A DNA stretch of 64,000 bases from Nocardioides immobilis (GTDB taxonomy: Bacteria; Actinomycetota; Actinomycetes; Propionibacteriales; Nocardioidaceae), in the NCBI RefSeq assembly GCF_003515065.1, contig NZ_QXGH01000030.1, forward strand, positions 50,041-114,040, read 5' to 3'. The first letter of the stretch is position 1. Every line of letters begins with the position of its first letter. Shown here in pieces: positions 24,773-33,319 of the stretch. The translations under genes were made by a program, and so were the position numbers. Below the pieces are notes generated by a model. That model did no database searches and had not been told where the DNA came from. It saw only the letters and a program-made list of their open reading frames with translations.

Positions 24773-25126
24773 ATGATCGCGACCATGGCACGAGCGGCGA
24801 CGACGTCCGACGTCTTCAACGCGATCGCCGAGCCGCAGCGGCGGGAGATTCTGGTGCTGCTGCGGGCGGGTGAGCGGCCGGTGACCGAGTTGGCCCAGGA
24901 GCTGGGGATGACCCAGCCAGGGGCGTCCAAACACCTGCGGGTGCTCCGGGAGGTCGGGCTGGTGCGGGACCGAAGGGCAGGCAAGCAGCGCCTGTACTGC
25001 CTGGACGCCCGCGGGCTGCGGCCGGTCCACGAGTGGACCGGCGGGTTCGAGCGGTTCTGGAACGAGAGCTTCGACCGGCTGGACGCATACGTGCAGGGCC
25101 TCAGACCGACAGGGAATACGGAGTAG
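24773..25126 (+). CDS. ArsR-family winged-helix regulator
   Basis: The 117-residue protein contains the ArsR fold: VFNAIAEPQRREILVLLRAGERPV, then the recognition helix MTQPGASKHLRVLREVGLV (near residues 46-64). It lacks the metal-binding ELCVCDL motif, so it belongs to the metal-independent SdpR/YceF-like group commonly paired with AHSA1 proteins. It heads a three-gene operon with 3-bp and -1-bp gaps. An alternative start is the ATG at 24785. Confidence 0.92.
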   Translation: MIATMARAATTSDVFNAIAEPQRREILVLLRAGERPVTELAQELGMTQPGASKHLRVLREVGLVRDRRAGKQRLYCLDARGLRPVHEWTGGFERFWNESFDRLDAYVQGLRPTGNTE

Positions 25127-25129
25127 CTG

Positions 25130-25636
25130 ATGAGCACAGCGGAACGAGGAACGCCCGCAAGGTCCGTGACCGCCGACCGCGAGATCGTGATCTCCCGGGT
25201 CATCGACGCCCCACAGGAGCTGGTGTTCGAGGCGTTCACCGAGGTGCGTCACCTGTCGCGGTGGTGGGGACCGGAGGGGTTCACCACCACCACGCAGTCG
25301 TTCGAGTTCCGCGTCGGCGGGGAGTGGGACTTCGTGATGCACGGACCGGACGGGACGGACTACCCCGAGTGGATCACCTGGACCGAGATCGGCGCGCCGG
25401 CGCGGATCGCGTTTCTCCATGGTGAGTCCCGCGACGATCCCAACGCCTTCGAGTCGGTCCTGACGTTCGAGCCCGACGGCGCGGCGACCCGGATCCAGAT
25501 GCGCACCGTGTTCCTCACCAAGGAGCTGCGCGACCAGGCGGTCGAGAAGTACCACGCGATCGAGGGTGGACATCAGACTCTGAGCAACCTGGCCGCCTAC
25601 GTCACCGAGATCAGTGAGAAGGGAGTGGAGGGCTGA
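25130..25636 (+). CDS. SRPBCC/AHSA1-domain protein
   Basis: The 168-residue START-like helix-grip protein has the family signature VISRVIDAPQELVFEAFTE (residues 19-37) and HLSRWWGPEGFTTT. Such proteins bind hydrophobic ligands and are often encoded next to ArsR regulators like the one three bases upstream. The ligand is unknown. Its stop overlaps the start of the next gene by one base. Confidence 0.92.
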   Translation: MSTAERGTPARSVTADREIVISRVIDAPQELVFEAFTEVRHLSRWWGPEGFTTTTQSFEFRVGGEWDFVMHGPDGTDYPEWITWTEIGAPARIAFLHGESRDDPNAFESVLTFEPDGAATRIQMRTVFLTKELRDQAVEKYHAIEGGHQTLSNLAAYVTEISEKGVEG

Positions 25637-26256
25637 TGGCCGGGAAGGTGTACTTCAGTGTGTCGATGTCGCTGGACGGGTACATCGCGCCCGAGTCCCT
25701 GTCGGACCTGATGGGGCAGCAGTGGATGGAGCTGCAGCAGTGGATGTTCCCGCTGCGGTTCGTCCGGGAGAACCTGAGGTTGGGCGAGGGCGGCGAGGAG
25801 GGGCGCGACAACGACATGGCGCGGGAGACGTTCGAGCGCACCGGCGCGAGCGTGATGGGCAAGCGTATGTTCGATGCCGGCGAGCGGATGTGGCCGGAGG
25901 AGGCGCCGTTCCACACGCCGGTCTTCGTCGTGACGCACGAGAAGCGTGACCCCTGGGAGCGGCCGGGCGGGACCACTTTCAAATTCGTCAACGACGGCAT
26001 CGAGTCCGCGCTCGACCAGGCCCGCCGGGCCGCCGGCGACCGTGACGTCCGCATCGCGGGCGGCGGCGCGACGATCCTGGAGTACGTGAACGCCGGCTTG
26101 GTCGACGAGTTCTCGATCGCACTGTCGCCGGTGCTGTTCGGGTCAGGAGTCCGCCTGTTCGAGGGCGTGGACGCGGGCCGCGTGGCCCTGGAGCAGGTCC
26201 GAGCGGAGCACTCCCCGAGGGTCACGCACCTGACCTACGCCACCCGAGAGCGGTAG
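25636..26256 (+). CDS. Dihydrofolate reductase-like (RibD C-terminal family) protein
   Basis: The 206-residue protein has the motif VYFSVSMSLDGYIAPE (residues 5-20) and the late block DVRIAGGGATILEYVNAGLVDEF of the YwjB/RibD_C family. These proteins share the DHFR fold and bind NADPH; folate reduction is not shown for most members. Third gene of the ArsR-AHSA1-DHFR-like operon, an arrangement common in Actinobacteria and consistent with a small-molecule stress response. Confidence 0.9.
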   Translation: MAGKVYFSVSMSLDGYIAPESLSDLMGQQWMELQQWMFPLRFVRENLRLGEGGEEGRDNDMARETFERTGASVMGKRMFDAGERMWPEEAPFHTPVFVVTHEKRDPWERPGGTTFKFVNDGIESALDQARRAAGDRDVRIAGGGATILEYVNAGLVDEFSIALSPVLFGSGVRLFEGVDAGRVALEQVRAEHSPRVTHLTYATRER

Positions 26257-26305
26257 CTGCCTCGACCTCAGCGCTCCAGCCGACGTCAGCGTTGCAGAGC
26301 CTCTT

Positions 26306-27895
26306 ATGTACGGCGAACGGGCGCGCCACAATCGAGCTGTGGCTGCCAAGCTCCGACTTGCTGACCTGCTCGCGGGTCTGTCGCTGGTCGCGGACCTGGG
26401 ATACGGGCTCGTCCCGGGGCATGCGATGCGCTCGTGCCTGGTCGGGGTGGCGCTCGGGCGGAAGGTCGGCCTGTCGGAGCGTGATGTTGCCGAGACCTTC
26501 TACACGTTGCTGCTTTCCCACGTGGGCTGTGCGGCGTTCTCGCACGAGATGTCTGCGGTGTTCGGCGATGAGCTGATGGCGAACCGGGCGGCTGCCAGGA
26601 CGAACTTCGCGGATCCGAAGGACATCTTCGTCACGTTGATCCCAGAGTCCACGCGCGGTCTGCCGCCGCTGGCGCGGGCGAGGACGGCAGCGTTCATCGT
26701 GGCGCGAGGACGCGAGCTGGGGCGGAGCTACTGCTCCACGGTGTGTGAGATCGCCAAGGAGACCGCGCGCCGGATCGACCTGCCTGAAGGGGTGCAGAGC
26801 GCGCTGCTCCAGGTCAAGGAGTCGTGGAACGGGTCCGGCTTCCCGCAAGGGCTACGGGGTGAGGAGATCCAGGCTCCGGCGCGGATTGCCCGCGTGGCCT
26901 CCGAAGCGGTGCTGTTCTACGACCTCGGGGGTGTCGACCTCTCCACACACGCCGTGACCCGCCGAGCGGGGTCGCTGCTGGATCCCGCGCTGGTCCACGA
27001 CTTCGTCGTCAACGCCCATGGCCTGCTGGAGGAGGCTGCTGCGGGAGACCCACGTGAGGCGATCCTGGCGGCGGAACCGGAGCCGGTCGTGGAGAAGCAC
27101 GAAGACGACCTCCCAGACGTCGCCTCCGCCTTCGGAGACCTGGTGGACCTGAAGACACCCTTCACCCACGGACACTCCAAGGAGGTCGCCCGACTCGCCA
27201 AGGGCGCAGCCGAGCGGCTCAGCTTCGACGGGCCGGCCACCGAGCGGCTGTACGTCGCCGCGTTCCTCCACGACGTGGGAAAGGTCGGCATCTCCGACCA
27301 GCTCTGGGAGAAGCCGGGGCCACTGACCGGACCGGAGTGGGAGCAGGTCCGCATGCACGCCTACCACACCGAGCGGATCCTGGCGACGTCGAAAGCTCTC
27401 GAACCGGTGGCCCGAATCGCGGGTATGCATCACGAGCGGCTCGACGGTTCCGGCTACCACCGCGGATGCCGCGCTGGTGAGATCCCCGAGCCCGCACGGG
27501 TGTTGGCCGCGGCGGACGCCTTCCAGACGATGACCGAGGACCGGCCCTATCGTGCCGCACTGGATCTGGAGCGTGCCGCGAAGGAGTTGGAGGCGCTCGC
27601 CGAGTCAGGGAAGCTCGACCCCGCCGCGGTCGCGGCGGTTGTCGAAACCGCCGGACAACGCGTCCATCGGCGGCGGGAGCTTCGGCCGGGTGGGCTCACC
27701 AACCGGGAGATCGAAGTTCTGCGGCTGGTCGCGAGGGCATGCTCGAACAGGGAGATCGCCGATCAGCTCCACATCTCGCAGAGAACGGCCGAGCACCACG
27801 TGCAGAACACCTACGCCAAGATCGGCGTCACGACGCGCTCGGCCGCAGCACTCTTCGCCATCAAGCACGATCTGCTCCCAAGCCTGGAGTCTTGA
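26306..27895 (+). CDS. HD-GYP-domain protein fused to a LuxR-type HTH
   Basis: The 529-residue cytoplasmic protein has two HD-like regions. The N-terminal one (about 15-230) is degenerate but still has VKESWNGSGFPQGLRGEEI. The second (about 275-425) has the HD-GYP signature: HGHSKEVARLA, AAFLHDVGKVGI and MHHERLDGSGYHRG. A GerE/LuxR HTH follows (about 460-520; LTNREIEVLRLVARACSNRE, ISQRTAEHHVQNTY). HD-GYP domains hydrolyse cyclic di-GMP in characterised cases, so a phosphodiesterase-coupled or nucleotide-sensing transcription factor is inferred. No transmembrane or receiver domain. Confidence 0.9.
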   Translation: MYGERARHNRAVAAKLRLADLLAGLSLVADLGYGLVPGHAMRSCLVGVALGRKVGLSERDVAETFYTLLLSHVGCAAFSHEMSAVFGDELMANRAAARTNFADPKDIFVTLIPESTRGLPPLARARTAAFIVARGRELGRSYCSTVCEIAKETARRIDLPEGVQSALLQVKESWNGSGFPQGLRGEEIQAPARIARVASEAVLFYDLGGVDLSTHAVTRRAGSLLDPALVHDFVVNAHGLLEEAAAGDPREAILAAEPEPVVEKHEDDLPDVASAFGDLVDLKTPFTHGHSKEVARLAKGAAERLSFDGPATERLYVAAFLHDVGKVGISDQLWEKPGPLTGPEWEQVRMHAYHTERILATSKALEPVARIAGMHHERLDGSGYHRGCRAGEIPEPARVLAAADAFQTMTEDRPYRAALDLERAAKELEALAESGKLDPAAVAAVVETAGQRVHRRRELRPGGLTNREIEVLRLVARACSNREIADQLHISQRTAEHHVQNTYAKIGVTTRSAAALFAIKHDLLPSLES

Positions 27896-28022
27896 GGCAA
27901 CCCTGCCGGACCGCCATGCCCGAAAAGATGGGTAAGTCCTACCGATGCCACGCACCCACCCGATCGTCAACCATGAGGAGGCAAGCACGGCGGAGTCCAT
28001 CACTCACAAGGAGGCAAGAACA

Positions 28023-28439
28023 ATGGGACAGCAGAGACGAGCAGCAGTCGTTGCAGGAGGCTCCCTGATCGGCGCAATGCTCCTCGCGAACGCGACACCT
28101 GCGTCAGCAGTGACCCTCTGGACCAAGGGCTTCCGCCCGACGGGCGACGTCGACGGAGCTGGACAGATCGTGCGTGAGGGCTTGCTCGGGGTCGGATGCG
28201 AGCGCGGTAACCGGCTCACGATCGAACTGACACTCACTCAGGGCGACGCCGTCGGGTCGGCCACAAGGGAGTTCCAGTGCGACGGCGAGCCCCGCGACGC
28301 AGTCATGGTCATTCATGCGACGACGGGGCTCTTCGAGGAGGGTCGCGCGCAGGTCGAGGCGACCGCGACCGAGCGGGACAAGGACGGCAACGTCATCGAC
28401 ACAGTGCACAAGACGCCCACGATCACCCTCCAGGACTGA
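28023..28439 (+). CDS. Secreted protein of unknown function (138 aa)
   Basis: The 138-residue protein carries a signal peptide (residues 1-30, AAVVAGGSLIGAMLLANATPASA). The mature part is probably all-beta and has two cysteines (CERGN and FQCDGEP) that could form a disulfide. The ATG at 28023 has an excellent ribosome-binding site, AAGGAGG, at 28009-28015. It sits directly before a methyltransferase gene that overlaps its stop codon. Family not recognised. Confidence 0.8.
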   Translation: MGQQRRAAVVAGGSLIGAMLLANATPASAVTLWTKGFRPTGDVDGAGQIVREGLLGVGCERGNRLTIELTLTQGDAVGSATREFQCDGEPRDAVMVIHATTGLFEEGRAQVEATATERDKDGNVIDTVHKTPTITLQD

Positions 28440-29860
28440 ACACGCTCCCGCCTCCGCCGCGGGCCGCCGCTCTCGACGGTCCGTCAGACCTCGTCCGCCT
28501 CCTCACGGACATCGGGTTCACCGAATCAGCACTCGCCACCGCGGAACGGATCGCTCCCGGGCAGCTGGACGCTGTTCGACTACCCCTCGTGCACGATGCA
28601 CTCCTCGAGGAGCCTGACGATGCCGGTCGGCTTGTCCTGGCCATGCTGTGTTACGGCGCCCGGGTGGCTACCTCCCGCCCGCGGGCAGCCGCGGCGCACG
28701 CGGTCGATGCCCTCGCGAGCATCGGGCTTGTCGAGGAGGTCGCCGGGTTCTTCGTCTGCCCCTATCGCGTCACGCCGATGACGGGTCTCGTGGTCGTCGC
28801 TGACCAGCCGTCTGCCGGACCCGACGCCGTCGCACCACCGAGCAACATCACCGAGCGACTCGCCGAACTGCTCCCTCAATCGCTGGCGGGCTCGTTCGCC
28901 GACGTCGGCTGCGGATCCGGAGTGCTCGCGATGCTGGCCGCAAGGCGGGGCGCGTCCGCGACCGGAACCGATATCAGTCCGCGAGCGCTCGCCTTTGCCG
29001 AGTTCAACTGTGCCCTCAACGGAACCGCCGTCGATCTTCGCCTCGGCCATCTGGCCGAGCCACTGCATGCAGACGAGGTCGACCTCCTCGTCTCCCAACC
29101 TCCGTTCATGGCCACACCACCGTCGTCACCAGGGGTCGGGTTCTTCCATGGCGGAGCCCAGGGCGACGAGCTCGCGCTGGAGCTGACGGCCGACCTGGCG
29201 AGGGTGCTGACGGGCGAAGGGCTGGGCGTGCTCCGTTTCGACTCGCCCGGCCTGCCGGGTGAGACCCTCTCCCGCCTCACCGCATCCCTCGACGGGCTCG
29301 AGCTGTCCGCCTTCACGACCATGTCCCTCTCGGCAGACATGGCTGCCATCGTGTCCGCCGAGCTGGAAGACCCGACGCTCGGTGAGCACTACGCCGAGTG
29401 CGCACCCCACTACCGCCGCCATCTTGCGAGCCTCCATGGCGGTGGCCAGCGCAGTCAGGTCTTGCTCCTCGCCAGACGATCGACGCAGCCAGTTGTGACG
29501 GAGCTCGTCGTGGACGGGCTCCCCCGGGGATGGGAGCCACTCGCTCGTTACCGGCGAGGCGTGGAGGCCGTGATGACCTCGGACAACGAGATCGACGAGC
29601 TCACGGTTCAGCTGCACCCGGGCGCCATCGTGGTTTACGAGGAGGATCTCGCGAGCGGCGATCAGAAGACGTGGCTACGCCTGCCGCCGGGATCCTTCGG
29701 AGCGCACAGCGAACTGAGCATCGATGCGGTCGAGCTGCTCCGCGCCTTCAGTGTTCCGACTCGTGTCTCGAAGGTCGCCGAGCAGGGGCTGACGCCGATC
29801 GCAGAACTCCGCGCCTTCGTACGAACGGCAGTGCACCGTGGGCTACTCGTCCTGGCCTGA
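28436..29860 (+). CDS. Class I SAM-dependent methyltransferase, start uncertain
   Basis: The protein has an N-terminal helical domain, then the SAM motif DVGCGSGVLAMLAARRG and the post-motif VSQPPFM in place of the usual NPPY, as in N5-glutamine or rRNA methyltransferase relatives. A C-terminal beta-rich domain follows. The start is a problem: homology seems to begin at about 28470, but the first ATG upstream in frame is at 28277, inside the previous gene, and the first downstream GTG is at 28589, which would remove about 51 residues. A CTG at 28436 overlaps the upstream TGA as CTGA. I use that as the most economical start; it is unproven. Confidence 0.78.
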   Translation: MNTLPPPPRAAALDGPSDLVRLLTDIGFTESALATAERIAPGQLDAVRLPLVHDALLEEPDDAGRLVLAMLCYGARVATSRPRAAAAHAVDALASIGLVEEVAGFFVCPYRVTPMTGLVVVADQPSAGPDAVAPPSNITERLAELLPQSLAGSFADVGCGSGVLAMLAARRGASATGTDISPRALAFAEFNCALNGTAVDLRLGHLAEPLHADEVDLLVSQPPFMATPPSSPGVGFFHGGAQGDELALELTADLARVLTGEGLGVLRFDSPGLPGETLSRLTASLDGLELSAFTTMSLSADMAAIVSAELEDPTLGEHYAECAPHYRRHLASLHGGGQRSQVLLLARRSTQPVVTELVVDGLPRGWEPLARYRRGVEAVMTSDNEIDELTVQLHPGAIVVYEEDLASGDQKTWLRLPPGSFGAHSELSIDAVELLRAFSVPTRVSKVAEQGLTPIAELRAFVRTAVHRGLLVLA

Positions 29861-29896
29861 CAGTGCCCACAGAGCGCCGCGACGCGCTGACCCAGG

Positions 29897-31000
29897 TCAT
29901 CCGCCGACGAACAGCGGCAGCCGGCGCGCGCCCCAGTGGCCGGCGGGACCGTCGTACACCCCGGCGACCGGGGTGCCGCAGTTCATGCAGGCGCCGGCGT
30001 CGGTGAGCTCGTAGCGGAGCATCCGGTACCAGTCGCGCACCACCACCGCCCGCCGGCACCCGGGGCAGAACGTGCTGCCCCCGTCGGTGTCGTGAACATT
30101 CCCGGTGTAGACGTAGTGCAGCCCGTGTCGCACCGCGGTCTCGCGCGCCCGGGTGAGCGTGGCCGACGGTGTCGCCGGGACATCGGTCATCTTGTAGTCG
30201 GGGTGGAACGCGGTGAAGTGGAGCGGCACGTCCGGCCCGAGGTTGTCCAGGATCCACGCGCACTCGGCCTCGATCTCCGCGTCGCAGTCGTTGCGCCCGG
30301 GGATCAGCAGGGTGGTGATCTCGAACCAGACGTCGGTCTCGTGGCGCAGGTAGCGCAAGGTGTCGAGCACGTCGGCCAGATGAGCGGCGCAGGTGCGGTG
30401 GTAGAACTCCTCGGTGAACGCCTTGAGGTCCACGTTCGCGGCGTCCATGTGCGGGTAGAACGCCTCCCGCGGGCCGGGGTTCATGTAGCCCGCCGTCACG
30501 GCGATCGCCTTGATGCCGCGCTCGTGGCAGGCGTCGGCCACATCAGCGGCGTACTCCCAGAAGATCACGGGGTCGTTGTAGGTGAAGGCCACGCTGCGGC
30601 AACCAGCGCGCTCCGCGAGCGCCGCCAGTGTCTGGGGTGAGGCGGCGTCGGCGAGCGTGTCGATGTCGCGGGACTTGGAGATGTCCCAGTTCTGGCAGAA
30701 CTTGCAGGCGAGGTTGCACCCGGCCGTGCCGAACGAGAGCACGGCGCTCCCCGGGAGGAAGTGGTTGAGCGGCTTCTTCTCGACCGGGTCGACGCAGAAG
30801 CCGCTGGATCGTCCGTACGACGTCAGCACCACCTGGTCGTCGACGCGGGCCCGGACGAAGCACAGCCCGCGTTGGCCCTCGTGCAACCGGCACGCCCGCG
30901 GGCACACGTCGCACTGGATCCGGCCGTCGTCGAGACGGTGCCACCACCTAGTGGGCACCGTGAACGGGTCGTCCAGTGTGAGCTCGAGTTCAGCGGTCAC
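29897..31000 (-). CDS. amrS: AmmeMemoRadiSam-system radical SAM enzyme (AmrS-like)
   Basis: The 367-residue protein has an N-terminal cysteine cluster (CDVCPRACRL, residues 35-44) and the radical SAM motif CNLACKFCQNW (near 95-105), which binds a [4Fe-4S] cluster and SAM. The overall layout, including GFCVDPVEKKPLNHFLPG before the motif, matches the AmrS family named for co-occurrence with AMMECR1 and Memo. A C-terminal four-Cys region (CPGCRRAV, CMNCGTPVAG) may bind zinc. Neither AMMECR1 nor Memo lies in this window. It starts with GTG, 52 bp from the divergent endonuclease V homologue. Confidence 0.9.
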   Translation of the reverse strand: MTAELELTLDDPFTVPTRWWHRLDDGRIQCDVCPRACRLHEGQRGLCFVRARVDDQVVLTSYGRSSGFCVDPVEKKPLNHFLPGSAVLSFGTAGCNLACKFCQNWDISKSRDIDTLADAASPQTLAALAERAGCRSVAFTYNDPVIFWEYAADVADACHERGIKAIAVTAGYMNPGPREAFYPHMDAANVDLKAFTEEFYHRTCAAHLADVLDTLRYLRHETDVWFEITTLLIPGRNDCDAEIEAECAWILDNLGPDVPLHFTAFHPDYKMTDVPATPSATLTRARETAVRHGLHYVYTGNVHDTDGGSTFCPGCRRAVVVRDWYRMLRYELTDAGACMNCGTPVAGVYDGPAGHWGARRLPLFVGG

Positions 31001-31052
31001 CGGTTTGATCTTCCTCCGTGCATCTCGACGGTACGCCGGTCACGATGGCCGC

Positions 31053-31745
31053 ATGTGGCCGACCCGACCCGAGCAGCTCGTGGAGGTGCAACGCACGATC
31101 GCGATGCGGGTGACCGAGCCCTGGGTCCCGGGAGACAGCCCGCCCCGGGTGGCCGCGTGCTGGGTCTGCTTCCCGCGTGGGCTGGCGGGGCCTGGCGCGG
31201 CCGGTGACCAGGCATGGGCCGCGGTGGTCGCGATGCAGGGTGGCCGGGTGCTGGAGCGGCACACGACGGTCGGCCGGGCGGGGGCGGCCTACACGCCGGG
31301 ACTGCTGGCGCTGCGGGTCGGCGCCCTGTTCGAGACGGTGGTCGGGATGCTGGTGGAGCGACCCGACGTGCTGCTCCTGGACGGTACCGGGCGCGATCAT
31401 CCCCGGCGGTGCGGGCTCGCGGTCCACCTCGGCGCCGTGCTCGACCTGCCGACAGTGGGTGTCACCCACCGCCCGCTGGTGGCCAGCGGCGCTTGGCCGG
31501 CCGACGAGGACGGCGCCTCGTCGGCGCTCCGCATCGAGCGACCGGATGGCGAGGAGGTCGGCCGCTGGCTCCGCACCCGCGCCGGGACCCGGCCGGTCGC
31601 GGTGCACGCGGGATGGCGCACCCACCCCGCCACCGCAGTCGCCGTCGTGCGCACGACGGTCCGCGGCCGGCGTACTCCCGAACCGCTACGACGCTCCCGT
31701 CAACTCGCCCGCCGTGCCCGGGCTGCGGCGACACAGCCGACCTAG
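31053..31745 (+). CDS. Endonuclease V homologue lacking catalytic residues
   Basis: The 230-residue protein aligns with endonuclease V: AYTPGLLALR (79-88) matches the YIPG wedge motif, LLLDGTGRDHPRRCGLAVHLG (107-127) the substrate-binding core, then LPTVGVTHRPL and RRTPEPLRRSRQLA at the end. Active EndoV uses D43, E89 and D110 (Thermotoga numbering). Here the first is W37, the second V89, and only D110 remains; the later PGH histidine is also lost. Cleavage of deoxyinosine-containing DNA is therefore unlikely, although nucleic-acid binding may persist. Reading frame intact, so this is not an ordinary pseudogene. Confidence 0.85.
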   Translation: MWPTRPEQLVEVQRTIAMRVTEPWVPGDSPPRVAACWVCFPRGLAGPGAAGDQAWAAVVAMQGGRVLERHTTVGRAGAAYTPGLLALRVGALFETVVGMLVERPDVLLLDGTGRDHPRRCGLAVHLGAVLDLPTVGVTHRPLVASGAWPADEDGASSALRIERPDGEEVGRWLRTRAGTRPVAVHAGWRTHPATAVAVVRTTVRGRRTPEPLRRSRQLARRARAAATQPT

Positions 31746-31803
31746 TCGGCCAGGAGGTTGATTGCGCCAGCGCGTCGGCGCATGCTCGCAGTAGGAGGTT
31801 GCG

Positions 31804-32487
31804 ATGAAGCCCTCAAGCATTCCCGACGGCATCCCGGTTCTGTCCCGTGGCCGGCATCGAACGCCAAGACGCGGCGCGTGCTTCATGGAGTTCGCTTCGG
31901 TGCTCGCCGGTGAGCGGTGGAGCGATCACCCCTCCTGCACTCATCCCTTGCTCGCGTATCTGGCGAGGCTGGTGAACGACCACACCAGCGACGACGGACG
32001 CCAGAAGCTGGCGCCGCTCATCCCCTCAGTCGTGTGCCGGCGCGGGAACGACCGGACCTGGCTCACGGTCGCGGTTGCGGTAGCGGCACAGACCATCCTC
32101 GACGCCCCCGAAGCGACGCAGCGTGCGCTGGCAGCTGGCCTGCTTCAAGCTGAGCGCTTGTGTGCGGATGCCGAGCCCGATCTGGCGGCCACGCGGCGGG
32201 AGGCCCAACTCGCGATCGCGATGGTTCCTGGCGCGGTTGCCTGGGTCGATCGACTTGGGATTCGAGGCCGGATCGACGCCCACACCTTCGCCAAGCGTTG
32301 CGCACCGACGATGGTGCGATGCGCCGTCGACGGGATCGTGGCGAGCGCCAACTCCGACTGTGACCGAGAGCTGGGCGCTCTACTCGAGGCCGGCATCCGG
32401 GCTTGTCCCGCGCCAGACCCGGAGATCGCTGCACCCGCTTTCACGAAGAGCCCCGACCCCGTGTGCGGTCGGGACTCTTCACGGTGA
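31804..32487 (+). CDS. Conserved actinobacterial protein of unknown function
   Basis: The 227-residue, largely helical protein contains a block RGACFMEFASVLAGERWSDH (about residues 23-42) and CTHPLLAYLARLVND that looks conserved among actinobacteria. It has several cysteines (CC-poor, spread) and no membrane segment. A GGAGG ribosome-binding site precedes the ATG (GTAGGAGGTTGCG). Convergent with the cold-shock gene, whose stop adjoins its own. No function can be assigned. Confidence 0.75.
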   Translation: MKPSSIPDGIPVLSRGRHRTPRRGACFMEFASVLAGERWSDHPSCTHPLLAYLARLVNDHTSDDGRQKLAPLIPSVVCRRGNDRTWLTVAVAVAAQTILDAPEATQRALAAGLLQAERLCADAEPDLAATRREAQLAIAMVPGAVAWVDRLGIRGRIDAHTFAKRCAPTMVRCAVDGIVASANSDCDRELGALLEAGIRACPAPDPEIAAPAFTKSPDPVCGRDSSR

Positions 32488-32691
32488 TCAGACGACGCGG
32501 ACGTTCTCCGCCTGCGGACCCTTGGGGCCCTGGGCGAGGTCGAACTCGACCTTCTGGTTCTCGTCGAGCGACTTGTAGCCGCCGGACTGGATGGCGGAGA
32601 AGTGGACGAACACGTCCTCGCCGCCACCATCCTGCGCAATGAAGCCGAAGCCCTTGTCGGCGTTGAACCACTTGACGGTGCCCTGAGCCAT
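32488..32691 (-). CDS. CspA-family cold-shock protein
   Basis: The 67-residue single-domain RNA/DNA-binding OB fold has RNP1 KGFGFI (residues 13-18) and RNP2 VFVHF (about 27-31), the two nucleic-acid-binding motifs. It acts as an RNA chaperone in this family. The ATG at 32691 gives the standard length; a longer frame upstream (to 32958) has no family similarity and is probably leader RNA. Ribosome-binding site AGGGAACAG is moderate. Confidence 0.95.
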   Translation of the reverse strand: MAQGTVKWFNADKGFGFIAQDGGGEDVFVHFSAIQSGGYKSLDENQKVEFDLAQGPKGPQAENVRVV

Positions 32692-32885
32692 GATCTGTTC
32701 CCTTGTTCGGTGCCGAGAGCAAGGTGCCCTCAAGCTGCTGAAGACATCCACCTGTACTGATGCCCAGCGAACCGAAGACCAGGAGTACGAGATACAAGCC
32801 GCGACATCGTGTGCGGCCAGGACGGCCGGTAGAGCCATCCCTTCAACAGGTCCACCATAGGGCACCGGCTGCGTGGTGTGCCGTG
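32692..32885 (-). promoter_or_regulatory. Probable long 5' leader of the cold-shock gene
   Basis: These 194 bases between the csp start and the upstream cupin gene contain no convincing protein. Long structured leaders are usual for cspA-type genes. The stretch is less GC-rich than its neighbours near 32755-32810. No specific cold box is claimed. Confidence 0.35.
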
Positions 32886-33227
32886 TCAGGCCGGTTTGCC
32901 CCGAACAGCGGCCGTCAGCAGGACCACGGTGTCCTCGAGCGCCTCGAAGGAGTCCCACTGGAGCGGGATCACGACGTAGTCGCCCTCAGCCAGCTCCACG
33001 GTGTCGGAGCCCGCGACGACCCGCGCGCGGCCGCGAATCAGCTGGAGCGTCACCTCGCCGGTGTTCTCGTGCTCGTCGAGCGCGTGACCGGCTGCCACCG
33101 CGATCAACGTCTGGCGCAGCGAGTGGATGTGTCCGCCATGGATGGTGACGGCGCACCGGCCGCTCGAGGCGGACCGAGCCTCCGCCGACAACCTCTCGCC
33201 AAGCGCGCCGAGCGCGACGGTCTCCAT
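32886..33227 (-). CDS. Cupin-domain protein
   Basis: The 113-residue single cupin barrel has the motif 1 region HALDEHENTGEVTLQLIRGRARV (about 48-70) and motif 2 EGDYVVIPLQWDSFEAL (about 82-98). Motif 1 keeps H..H/E-like ligands, but the motif 2 histidine is replaced, so metal binding is doubtful. Role unknown; similar small cupins store or sense small molecules. Transcribed toward csp. Confidence 0.85.
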   Translation of the reverse strand: METVALGALGERLSAEARSASSGRCAVTIHGGHIHSLRQTLIAVAAGHALDEHENTGEVTLQLIRGRARVVAGSDTVELAEGDYVVIPLQWDSFEALEDTVVLLTAAVRGKPA

Positions 33228-33319
33228 AGCAGTTCCCTTTCGACCCCCTCACCGTAGCGTGTGGACTCTGCGGCGGCCTCGCACTTGACCTGCCCTTCCC
33301 GCGGTCCAACGCTAGGGGT

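Noticed and set aside
32692..32958. N-terminal extension of the cold-shock protein
   Set aside because: The standard 67-residue family length starts at the ATG at 32691. The upstream frame has no similarity and overlaps the 3' end of the cupin gene.
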